From an uncultured Rikenella sp. (GTDB lineage: Bacteria; Bacteroidota; Bacteroidia; Bacteroidales; Rikenellaceae), in the NCBI GenBank assembly GCA_910577885.1, contig CAJTNK010000052.1, positions 1 to 11,599 on the forward strand: a DNA stretch of 11,599 bases. The letters run 5' to 3'. Position 1 is the first letter of the stretch, and each line of letters starts with the position of its first letter. Of the stretch, positions 1 to 7,200 are shown piece by piece. The notes beneath the pieces were generated by a model, which saw nothing but the letters and a program-made list of their open reading frames with translations, made no database searches and was not told the origin of the DNA. The position numbers were made by a program, and so were the translations under genes.

Positions 1-35
1 GGATTTCTCGCTGCATTTTGCGACGCAAACCCAGC

Positions 36-52
36 AAAAGCCCCTGTGGGGC
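36..52 (-). terminator. Second candidate terminator downstream of pdxB
   Basis: On the minus strand the stem GCCCC with loop ACA is followed by TTTT and then GCTGGG. It repeats the arrangement at 144-160 (hairpin, TTTT, GCCGGG) about 100 bases further on. It could be a backup terminator or a second module of a repeat. Confidence 0.3.
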
Positions 53-143
53 CGCCCGGCACTCGAAAGCTGGTGTTGGCTCGGCAACAAGCTACGACTG
101 CCCTACGCGAGTGGCGGCTTACTAAGGCTAAGATAACCCCGGC

Positions 144-160
144 AAAACACCCAACGGGTG
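144..160 (-). terminator. Candidate terminator of pdxB
   Basis: On the minus strand a perfect 5-bp stem CACCC with loop GTT is followed directly by TTTT, about 40 bases after the pdxB stop codon. This fits a weak intrinsic terminator. The stem is short and the T-run only four bases long, so it may instead be part of the repeat family seen elsewhere in the window. Confidence 0.35.
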
Positions 161-198
161 CGCCGCATAGGCCTCCGGCGGAGAGACCCAACAACGCC

Positions 199-1215
199 CT
201 AAAAAAACTCCTCCCGAAAACGGTAGTCGCCGCGCAGCTCCTCGAACCGTTCGGGAGCCGCTCGCAGCGCCGCATCATCCGCCGTAATATCATAATACGC
301 CGGCATCCGTTCCACGACCTCCGCCCAGGTAATCTCCGCCCGCGGATGTTGCACCGGCGCACCCTCCGGATACCACGCTGCCCCGATCGGCAACCCCAAC
401 TCGTCGGCCACCGCCCGCACCGCCAGAGCCGTTCCCATCGCCTTGCCCTGCAACGAGTAGCCCGCCACATGAGGCGTCGCGACGGTCGTCAGCGAGAGTA
501 ACTCCCGGTCGATTCGAGGCTCGCCGCCCCAGACGTCGATCGCCGCCCGAGCCACCCGACCGCTCCGCAAAGCCGCTTTCAATGCCCCCTCGTCCACCAC
601 CTCGCCCCGCGAACTGTTCAGAAAGATCGCCCCCGGGCGCATCGCCCCGAACGCCTCCTCCCCCATCATCCCCCGCGTCGAATCGTCCAAGAGGACGTGC
701 GTCGTCACGACATCCGACCGGCGCAAGAGTTCGGACAAAGTGACGAACCGTTCGGTCTCCGGCTCGCCGCGCGCCGCCCGCGGCGGGTCGCAGCAGATCA
801 CCTCCCTGAAGCCCACCGCCGTGGCCGCCTCACGAACCGCCGTGCCGACGTTTCCGACCCCCACAATCCCCAGCGCCGTCCGCGACGGATCGACCCGCAA
901 CACCCCCAATGCCGCAAAAACCCATTGCAGCACCCCCCGTGCATTGCACCCCGCCGCCGTAGCCACCCGAATCCCCCGAGCCGCACAATAGGCCCGGTCG
1001 ATGTGATCGTATCCGATAGTGGCCGTGACCACGATCCGTACCCGGCTGCCGTCGAGCAACGCCGCATCGCACCGCGTACGCGTACGGACCACCAGCGCAT
1101 CGGCCTCGCGTACCGTCTCGGCGTCGATCGCGCCGCCCGGACGGTAGGCCACCTCGGCATACGGTTCGAAGAGGCCGCGGATAAAAGGAATTTTGTCGTC
1201 GATCACGATTTTCAT
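199..1215 (-). CDS. pdxB: Erythronate-4-phosphate dehydrogenase
   Basis: PdxB oxidises 4-phospho-D-erythronate to 2-oxo-3-hydroxy-4-phosphobutanoate, the second step of the DXP-dependent pyridoxal phosphate pathway, in the cytoplasm. The 338-residue protein has the D-2-hydroxyacid dehydrogenase layout. The N-terminus MKIVIDDKIP matches the family start, and GCNARGV (residues 89-95) is the typical substrate-side loop. The Rossmann motif GxGxxG is at 119-124 and D143, in CCDPPRA, fits NAD binding. The catalytic set is R203 (in SSRGEVVDEG), E232 (in GGEPRID) and H249 (in TPHVAGYSLQGKA). The E. coli enzyme is about 378 residues, so this one lacks roughly 40 C-terminal residues of the PdxB-type dimerisation region, as shorter homologues do. 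It starts at 1215 and is divergent from the amidohydrolase gene. No serC or other pdx gene is in view. Confidence 0.93.
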   Translation of the reverse strand: MKIVIDDKIPFIRGLFEPYAEVAYRPGGAIDAETVREADALVVRTRTRCDAALLDGSRVRIVVTATIGYDHIDRAYCAARGIRVATAAGCNARGVLQWVFAALGVLRVDPSRTALGIVGVGNVGTAVREAATAVGFREVICCDPPRAARGEPETERFVTLSELLRRSDVVTTHVLLDDSTRGMMGEEAFGAMRPGAIFLNSSRGEVVDEGALKAALRSGRVARAAIDVWGGEPRIDRELLSLTTVATPHVAGYSLQGKAMGTALAVRAVADELGLPIGAAWYPEGAPVQHPRAEITWAEVVERMPAYYDITADDAALRAAPERFEELRGDYRFREEFF

Positions 1216-1220
1216 ACCCT

Positions 1221-1228
1221 CAAATGTA
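1221..1228 (-). promoter_or_regulatory. Candidate -7 box of pdxB (TACATTTG)
   Basis: TACATTTG on the minus strand matches the Bacteroidetes -7 consensus TAnnTTTG exactly. It ends five bases before the pdxB ATG, so the transcript would have almost no 5' leader. No clear TTTG -33 box is present at the usual distance; the nearest T-rich stretch is about 25 bases upstream. Confidence 0.5.
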
Positions 1229-1263
1229 CGGACTTTTCGCCTCGTTCGAGCCGAAAAATTGCG

Positions 1264-1271
1264 TACCTTAG
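1264..1271 (+). promoter_or_regulatory. Candidate -7 box of the M20 amidohydrolase gene (TACCTTAG)
   Basis: TACCTTAG matches the Bacteroidetes TAnnTTTG box at all fixed positions but one, and lies eight bases before the ATG at 1280. Together with the pdxB box it makes the 64-base gap a divergent promoter. The match is imperfect and no -33 box is obvious, so this is tentative. Confidence 0.3.
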
Positions 1272-1279
1272 CCGATGTT

Positions 1280-2449
1280 ATGACTCATGCGATATTCGAA
1301 GCCGCGCAGAGGCTCGCGGCACAGGCCGTCGAGTGGCGGCGCGAGATCCATCGGAACGCCGAACTCTCGTTTGAAGAGCACCGGACCTCGGCTTTCGTTC
1401 GCCGGACACTGGACCAATACGGCATCCCGTATCGGGAGGTGGCCGGCACGGGGGTATTGGCCCGGATCGACGGCCGAACGGCCGATCCGAAACGACCGGT
1501 GGTGCTGCGGGCCGATATGGATGCGCTGCCCATTGCAGAAGCGACCGGTCTGCCCTTCGCTTCGACCACCGGGGCGATGCACGCTTGCGGACACGACCTC
1601 CATACGGCGGCCTTGCTGGGGGCGCTGGTTTTGCTGCACGAACGGCGTGCGGAGTTCGACGGCACGGTACTGGGGCTGTTCCAACCGGGCGAAGAGCTGT
1701 GGCCGGGCGGAGCGTCGGTGGTGCTGAAAGAGGGGACGTTCGAGGGGATGGAGCCGCGGGCATTCGTCGGCGGACACGTCTCGCCGGAGCTGAAGGTCGG
1801 ACAGATCGGGGTACGGAGCGGCACCTTCATGGCCTCGACGGACGAAGTGCTGATCTCGGTCTGCGGCCGCGGAGGACACGGCGGACTGCCCCACCTGCTG
1901 CAGGATCCGGTACTGGCCGCCTCGGCCATGATCCTCGCCCTGCAACAGATCGTCAGCCGGAACAACTATGCTTTTACACCGTCCGTGCTGTCGTTCGGAC
2001 GGGTGATCGCCGACGGGGCCACGAACGTCATTCCGGACCGGGTGGAGGTCGAGGGGACCTTCCGGACGATGGACGAGGCGTGGCGCACGGAGGCCCACCG
2101 GCGCATCCGCGAGGTGGCGGAACAGACCGTAGCGGCCTATGGATGCCGGGCCGAGGTCGAGGTGCAGGTGGGGTATCCGTGCGTGCGGAACGACGAACAG
2201 TTGAGCCGCCTGGCTTGCGAGACGGCCGGCGAAGTGTTCGGCCCGGAGGCTTTCGTCGAGATCCCGCGGCGGATGACGGCCGAAGATTTCGGCTTCTACT
2301 CGGTACGCTACCCGTCGGTTTTTTTCCGGTGGGGGGTCGAGAGCGAGGTGCCGCTCCACAACGGAGCCTTCGTGGCCGATGAACGGGCCATGCCGTACGG
2401 AATCGCGATGCTGGCGGCGATGGCATGGAAAGTATTAGCAAAAGATTAA
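1280..2449 (+). CDS. M20D-family metal-dependent amidohydrolase
   Basis: This is a 389-residue cytoplasmic metallohydrolase of the M20D group (N-acyl-amino-acid, hippurate and IAA-conjugate hydrolases), which cleaves an amide bond to release an amino acid; the actual substrate cannot be read from sequence. Family landmarks in order are RADMDALPI (77-85), HACGHDLHTAALLGA (101-115) with metal ligands C103 and H105, GEELWPGG (137-144) with the catalytic or ligand glutamates E138/E139, H166 in GGHVSPELKVG, the lid-domain stretch GRGGHGGLPH (196-205), TAEDFGFYS (333-341) and H360 in PLHNGAF. An open frame extends upstream to 1193, but that would overlap pdxB and cover the promoter, and homology-like sequence begins only after the ATG at 1280, so that start is chosen. 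There is no signal peptide. The two-codon frame ATG TTA TGA at 1275 overlaps this start, probably by chance. Confidence 0.9.
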   Translation: MTHAIFEAAQRLAAQAVEWRREIHRNAELSFEEHRTSAFVRRTLDQYGIPYREVAGTGVLARIDGRTADPKRPVVLRADMDALPIAEATGLPFASTTGAMHACGHDLHTAALLGALVLLHERRAEFDGTVLGLFQPGEELWPGGASVVLKEGTFEGMEPRAFVGGHVSPELKVGQIGVRSGTFMASTDEVLISVCGRGGHGGLPHLLQDPVLAASAMILALQQIVSRNNYAFTPSVLSFGRVIADGATNVIPDRVEVEGTFRTMDEAWRTEAHRRIREVAEQTVAAYGCRAEVEVQVGYPCVRNDEQLSRLACETAGEVFGPEAFVEIPRRMTAEDFGFYSVRYPSVFFRWGVESEVPLHNGAFVADERAMPYGIAMLAAMAWKVLAKD

Positions 2450-2458
2450 CGCATTTTC

Positions 2459-2543
2459 GGCCTCGCGCCCACCCCCCGAAGCGGCTTTGCCGCTTGGGCG
2501 CAGAGGCCGGCGACCCGTTGGGTCGCGATTTTTACCAAAAATC
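2459..2543 (+). repeat. Tandem perfect hairpins in front of hydF
   Basis: Three perfect hairpins with three-base loops follow one another. The first has inner stem AAGCGGC (2479-2485, loop TTT, partner to 2495), capped by an outer stem of GGCCTC plus GCGCCC (2459-2470 pairing with 2496-2508, one bulged A). The second has stem GCGACCC (2510-2516, loop GTT, partner 2520-2526). The third has stem GATTTTT (2527-2533, loop ACC, partner 2537-2543). The last is followed by five T and the hydF ATG. As RNA the block could end amidohydrolase transcription or hide the hydF start; as DNA it resembles the intergenic repeats elsewhere in the window. The role is inferred; the pairing is seen directly. Confidence 0.75.
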
Positions 2544-2548
2544 TTTTT

Positions 2549-3667
2549 ATGAGCCTCGACCGCACCCCGCATATCGGTCTGTACGGCGTCGCGAACGTCG
2601 GAAAGAGCAGCCTGCTGAACCGCCTGACGGGTCAACAGGCCTCGATCGTATCGCCGGAGGCCGGAACCACGACCGACCCGGTGAGACGGTCGTTCGAGAT
2701 CGCAGGGTACGGGCCCGTGGTGTTCATCGACACGGCGGGGATCGACGACACGACCACCGAATTGGGGCGGTTGAGGGTTCGGAAGACGCGGCAGACGCTC
2801 ACGGAGGTCGAAGTGGCGGTGGTGTTGCTGGTCACCGAAGAGCCGTCGCCCGCGGAACGGGAGTGGCTCGCCACGGTGCGCGCCAACGACCTGCCGGCCG
2901 TGGTACTGCCGTCACGGGGCGACGGGCTGTCGACCGACGAGATACTGAGACGCATCGTCGAGCAACTGCCGGAGGCTGCGCAGGCCGACCCGCCGTTCTT
3001 CGGCGAACGGCGGGTCGAAGCGGGCGACCGGCTTGTTTTCGTCTGCCCGATCGACGACGCGGCGCCGGCCGGACGATTGATTTTGCCGCAGGTTCAGGCC
3101 TTGCGGGCAGCGTTGGACCTGGGGGCGGTGGCTCTGACGGTGCAACCGGCCCAGCTGGCGGGGCTGCTTTCGTCATTCGAAGCAACCCCGCCGCGGCTGA
3201 TCGTCACCGACAGCCAGGCATTCCGTGAGGTGACTGCCACTGCCCGGGAATTTTGTCCGACGGCAGAAGTAACCTCGTTCAGCATCCTGCTGGCCGAACG
3301 CAAGGGAAACCGGACGGTCTACGCCGAGGGCCTACGGGCGGTGGACAGCCTGAAACCCGGCGACAGAATCCTCATCATCGAAAACTGTTCACACCAAATC
3401 ACCTGCAACGACATCGGACGCTCCAAGATACCGGCCTGGCTACGCGCCTACACCGGGATCGACGACCTCCGATTCACGTTCGTCGCCGGCCGAGATCCGC
3501 TCCCGGCCGCCCTCTCCGACTCGCCGGGCCACTTCGCCCTGGCCATACAGTGCGGCGGCTGCGTCGCTACGCGACGCCTGATCCAATCCCGCATCCGAGC
3601 CGCACAAACCAACGGACTCCCCATCACAAACTACGGAATGCTCATCCGTAAACTCCAAGTCAAATAA
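2549..3667 (+). CDS. hydF: [FeFe]-hydrogenase maturation GTPase HydF
   Basis: HydF is the GTPase and iron-sulfur scaffold that receives the 2Fe precursor made by HydE and HydG and delivers it to the [FeFe]-hydrogenase HydA in the cytoplasm. The 372-residue protein has an N-terminal Era-like GTPase domain with P-loop GVANVGKSS (13-21), G2 region GTTTDPV (39-45) and G3 motif DTAG (61-64). A middle dimerisation domain follows, and then the C-terminal cluster domain with C280-S-H282, ENCSH, DIGRSKIPAWL, and IQCGGC with C335 and C338, matching the family CxH...CxxC cluster motif. Two things are odd. The G4 motif NKxD is not recognisable: the expected place reads VVLPSRGD (118-125). The residue before the CxxC is Gln334 rather than the His found in several studied HydF proteins. 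No hydE, hydG or hydrogenase gene is in the window. The start at 2549 gives a P-loop at the usual distance; no Shine-Dalgarno is visible. Confidence 0.92.
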   Translation: MSLDRTPHIGLYGVANVGKSSLLNRLTGQQASIVSPEAGTTTDPVRRSFEIAGYGPVVFIDTAGIDDTTTELGRLRVRKTRQTLTEVEVAVVLLVTEEPSPAEREWLATVRANDLPAVVLPSRGDGLSTDEILRRIVEQLPEAAQADPPFFGERRVEAGDRLVFVCPIDDAAPAGRLILPQVQALRAALDLGAVALTVQPAQLAGLLSSFEATPPRLIVTDSQAFREVTATAREFCPTAEVTSFSILLAERKGNRTVYAEGLRAVDSLKPGDRILIIENCSHQITCNDIGRSKIPAWLRAYTGIDDLRFTFVAGRDPLPAALSDSPGHFALAIQCGGCVATRRLIQSRIRAAQTNGLPITNYGMLIRKLQVK

Positions 3668-3792
3668 CTCAACCCTCTGTTATTTATCCCACTTTTCTTT
3701 GGCGACGGGAGGGTACTGTACTTTTTATCTTTGGTTTTCTCGCGTTACTTTGGTATAATCTGCTAATCGGTCTTTAGAAACAGGAGAGTACT

Positions 3793-3816
3793 GTTCTTTT
3801 TGTGAACAAAAAGAAC
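3793..3816. repeat. Terminal TGAA-loop hairpin, copy 1 left
   Basis: A perfect 10-bp stem GTTCTTTTTG pairs with its complement around loop TGAA. It is followed by CAAAAAAACTT. Its homologues at 4003-4026 and 11344-11367 have different stem sequences that also pair perfectly. Confidence 0.8.
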
Positions 3817-4002
3817 CAAAAAAACTTCCGAGCGCATCCCTACGGGATGCTTTGGCCGGGTCAGCCTGTGTTTAGGTGGGACTTTCCGGTGTCGGCGCAC
3901 TGAGGTAATATGCGCCTTATGCGCCGCACCGAGAAAGCCCCACCCACAACCTAAGGACTGCGGAGCCTAAGGCGTAGCGTATGCTAGCTGAAAGTTCTTT
4001 GG

Positions 4003-4026
4003 GTCCCTTTCTTTCAAGAAAGGGAC
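4003..4026. repeat. Terminal hairpin, copy 1 right (mirror)
   Basis: A perfect 10-bp stem GTCCCTTTCT pairs around loop TTCA, the reverse complement of the TGAA loop on the left. The stem differs from the left hairpin at several positions, with every change matched on the partner strand. Confidence 0.8.
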
Positions 4027-4120
4027 AGTACCCTCCAGCACAAAGAACGTTTGCAGACTTGGCCGAGGCAAAGCGAGGGAAACAAAAGTAAAGAGAACTG
4101 TTCTATCCGGTTGCCAAGAA

Positions 4121-4207
4121 AAAAGAGGGGCAATAACAAAGATTGATTTTTTCGGCCTGGATTTTGCTATTTCCGGAGGGAGAAGAATTCGACATGACCT
4201 CGAAGGT
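4121..4207 (+). other. tamB leader region
   Basis: This 87-base stretch follows the repeat and leads to tamB. I find no exact TAnnTTTG box in it on the plus strand. It contains an unusually good Shine-Dalgarno-like GGAGGGAGA (4175-4183) which is placed for an ATG at 4194 and not for the tamB ATG at 4208. That first ATG opens a five-codon frame (M-T-S-K-V) whose TGA overlaps the tamB start as ATGA. Confidence 0.45.
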
Positions 4208-7200
4208 ATGATCCGGAAAATCGGGAAATATGCGCTGTGGATTCTGGCCATCCTCTTTGGGTTGGTCCTTTTGCTCGTTGTGGCCGTGTATTTGCCGCCG
4301 GTACAGAATTTCATCAAGGGACGAGCCGTCGCTTATGTTTCCGAGAACTTCGGGATGGAGCTCAGCATCGAGCGGTTGCGGCTTCGTTTTCCGCTGCGGC
4401 TGGCCGTGGACGACGCGCAGGCCGTGACCAGTGCCGGAGACACCCTGTTTCGATGCGGGAGGCTGCGGGCCGATGTGGCACTGTGGCCGCTGGTGGGCGG
4501 AGAGGTCGTTGTGCGGGAGTTCACGTTCGACGACGCCTCGTTTCGGTTGGCCGACAGTGTCACCGGGATGGACCTGGACATCCGCGTACGGGAGTTCGGG
4601 CTCACGGCCGACGCCGTAGCACTGGGGGCGCAGACCGCCCATCTGGAGGAGGTCCGGTTGATCGGCGGAGACGTGCGACTCCGGCCGGGCGAGGCTCGGC
4701 CCGACACCGCAGCGACGGACACCGCCTCGGCACCGCTGCTTTGGCGGATCACCGCCGACCGGCTGCAGCTGGACGACATCGCGTTCCGGATGCAGAGCGA
4801 CACGACCGACCTGTGGGCCGGAGTCGGGAGCGGAGTGATCGACAGCGCGGGAGTCGACCTGTCGGACCTGACGATCCGGGCGGCTCGGTTGCGATTGTCC
4901 GAGGGCGGTTTCGGTTACCGCCAAACCGACCGGCCGCCGAAAGCCGGTTTCGACCCGCAGCGGATCGAGATCCAGGAGCTGGAGGTCGCGATAGACTCCG
5001 TTTTCAACCGCGGGACCACCGTGAGGGCCGTTCTGCGCGAGCTGGCTTTCGTCGAACGGTCGGGCCTCGCCGTGCGACAGGCTCGGGGAATTGTGGCGAT
5101 GGACAGCACCGGGTATACGTTGAGCGGTTTTCGGTTGAAGACCTCCGCTTCGGAGCTGCAGGCCGAAGCGAGGGTCGGGAGCGGAATCACCGCGATGGAG
5201 CCGGCTACGCCTATTCGCGTGACGTTGGCGGCCACCGTCGGGACCGAAGACCTCTTTCGGTTGACGGAGCCGGACGAGCGAATGAGCCGTCACCTCGTGC
5301 GCCGAAAATTGAGTGTCGAAACGCGGCTGACCGGGATACTCGATGCCCTGAAACTGAAACGGCTACACCTTTCGCTGCCCGACGAGCTGGATTTCGACGC
5401 CTCGGGCGAAGTCCGGGTCGTCACGACACCGGCCCGAACCGCCGGGAAGCTCTCGTTCGAGGGACGCCTGGGGCGCTCGCCCTGGGTAGCCTCCTTGCTG
5501 CCCGCGGGGATCGTTCTGCCGCCGCTGACGCTCCGCGGCGAGGCGGAGGCCGTGAAGGGCGAGTACCGGGGGAGTCTCCACCTGCGGACCGTCGAAGGAA
5601 GCGTGGCCGCACAGGGGAGTTTCCGAGCCGACGACCAACATTACACCGCCGATTTACAGGTCGACAGCCTGGCTCTTTTCCGGTTCCTGCCGGCCGATTC
5701 GCTGGGCTACGTCACCCTGACGGCTCGGGCCGAAGGCCAGGGATTCGACCCCTATGCGCCGACCACCGCCGGACAGGTCGACCTGCGGATCGCACAGGCC
5801 GAATACAAGGGTTTCGACTATCGGGCAATCGCTCTGACGGCCGAACTGACCGAGAGCCGGCTCATCGGTCGGCTGACGAGTGACAACGAAGGACTCGGAG
5901 CCGACCTGTCGTTGCACGGCCTGCTGACCGCCCAGCGGCAGGAAGCATCCGTCGCCGGTCTTCTCTTTCGCCTCGATCTGGAGCGGCTCCGGCTCACCCC
6001 CACTCCCGCATCGGCCTCCGGACGGATCGCCCTGCAAGCCTCGGCCACCGACTCGGGTTCGTATGCGGCCCGGGTGGAACTCGACTCGCTGCAGATCCGT
6101 TACGGCACTTTCACGAACAGCGTCGCCCGCACGGTTTTCTCGGCCGAGGCCTCGCCCCACCGGGTGATGGCCGAGGCCGCCTCGGGCGACCTGCGACTGA
6201 CCTTCCGGTCGGCGGTCGGGATCGACTCGCTGGTGGCCGGCTTCGACTGCACGGCGGCCCAAATCCAACACCAGATCCAGGTCGGCGACATCGACGCCGA
6301 CACGCTGAGCCGCCTGCTGCCGCCGTTTCGAATGGAGTTCCGCGCGGCCCGCAACAACCTCTTGTACAGTTTCCTGCGCGCCCGCGAGATGGGCTTCGGC
6401 CAAGCGAAGCTGACGGCCCATGCCGGACCGGAAGAGCCGTTCGATTTCCGAGCCGAGGTCAACCGGTTCTCGACCCAAGGGTTGGTGCTCGACACGCTGA
6501 CCGCCGGCGTCGGCAACCGGGAGGGTGCTCTGCGCTACTTCGCCCGACTGGCCAACCGGGCCGGCAACCGGAACCGAATCGGCCTGATCGCCCTGTCGGG
6601 TCATGCGGCGGGTCGATCGGCCCAGCTCTCGCTGGCCCAGCGCGACTGTCAGGGGCGCCAGGGGGTGAATTTCGGTCTGCGCGCCACGCTGGCCGACAGC
6701 TCGGTGACCGTGAACCTCCTGCCGCAACGCCCCGTCTTCGGCTTCGCCGAATGGACCGTGAACGACGGAAACTACGTGCGGTACGGCTTCCCGGACCGGA
6801 CACTGGAGGCCGACCTGCGGGTCGAACGGGCCGGACAATCCTTCACCCTGCAGTCGATCGAGGCCGAAGACCTGCCCTCCGGGAGCCTCCGGCTGGGGAT
6901 TGCGGGGATCGATATCGGAGGGGTGCTGCGGCTGCTGCCCCAAGCGCCGCCGGTGGGCGGACGGCTCGGAGCGGACCTCGCCTTCGGACTGGCCGACAGC
7001 CTGTTGGCCGCCCGCGGCGGGGTGACGGTCGACACACTGCGTTACGACGGACGACGAGTGGGCGACATCGGCCTGCAGGTGGCCTACCGCACCGACACGA
7101 AGACGGTTCACAGCGGCTCGCTGACCCTGACCGTCGACCACCGGACAGCCCTGACCGTCGACGGACGATACGTACCGGCCTCGCCGGCGGACTCGATCGC

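Larger units (their letters stand above)
1..198. other. Gene-free 3' flank of pdxB with small hairpins
   Basis: No convincing coding sequence lies here. The open frame running rightward from 46 is extremely rich in Arg, Pro and His and overlaps pdxB on the other strand, so it is a shadow. The region holds three short perfect hairpins with three-base loops: GCCCC/GGGGC (40-52), CACCC/GGGTG (148-160) and CTCC/GGAG (173-183). Read on the minus strand, the first two are each followed by TTTTGCYGGG. The stretch around 149-176 resembles the hairpin block in front of hydF in inverted orientation. A minus-strand ATG at 14-16 could begin another gene leaving the window, but too little is visible to call it. 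Confidence 0.6.
3771..4046. repeat. Inner 276-bp palindromic element, copy 1
   Basis: The left end TCTTTAGAAACAGGAGAG (3771) is mirrored by TCTTTGTGCTGGAGGG read on the minus strand from 4046. Inward on the left come a 10-bp hairpin with TGAA loop (3793-3816), ACTT, hairpin GCATCCC with loop TAC (3834-3850) and TTTGGCC. The right arm has the mirrored 10-bp hairpin (4003-4026) and a weaker TAGC/GCTA hairpin near 3977-3988. The centre pairs as well: CGGTG-T-CGGCGCA with TGCGCCGCACCG, and GACTTTC with GAAAGCCC. The whole can fold into one long branched stem. It lies between hydF and tamB and could act as a two-way terminator or as a mobile MITE/REP-like element. Confidence 0.78.
3695..4120. repeat. 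Outer inverted-repeat element (nested palindrome)
   Basis: The left arm begins TTCTTTGGCGACGGGAGGG at 3695 and the right arm, read in reverse complement from 4120, begins TTCTTGGCAACCGGATAGA. The two arms stay alignable for about 55 bases and more loosely to 3770 and 4047, where a second inverted-repeat element sits. The left arm shares a 23-base identity (3702-3724) with the left end of the element downstream of tamL (11328-11350). Both arms carry an inward-facing TAnnTTTG octamer: TATCTTTG at 3726-3733 and TACTTTTG on the minus strand at 4083-4090. It encodes no protein. The base composition is visibly more AT-rich than the genes around it. No target-site duplication is evident. Confidence 0.75.

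Noticed and set aside
1..16. Possible beginning of another minus-strand gene (M-Q-R-E-I)
   Set aside because: Only five codons are visible before the window edge, which is not enough to support a gene.
1193..1279. Upstream extension of the amidohydrolase to an ATG at 1193
   Set aside because: It would overlap the pdxB start and cover the divergent promoter, and the added residues do not resemble the family N-terminus.
3754..3759. TATAAT, a perfect sigma-70 -10 hexamer
   Set aside because: Bacteroidota housekeeping promoters use TAnnTTTG, no matching -35 is present, and the site lies in the spacer between the outer and inner repeat arms far from any start.
3695..4120. CRISPR array or tRNA/rRNA gene in the large intergenic region
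   Set aside because: There are no regularly spaced direct repeats, and the pairing pattern is one long palindrome with side hairpins, not a cloverleaf or array.
3967..4317. 116-codon minus-strand frame across the repeat and tamB start
   Set aside because: It mostly translates the palindromic repeat and then the antisense of the tamB start; no start signal or domain supports it.
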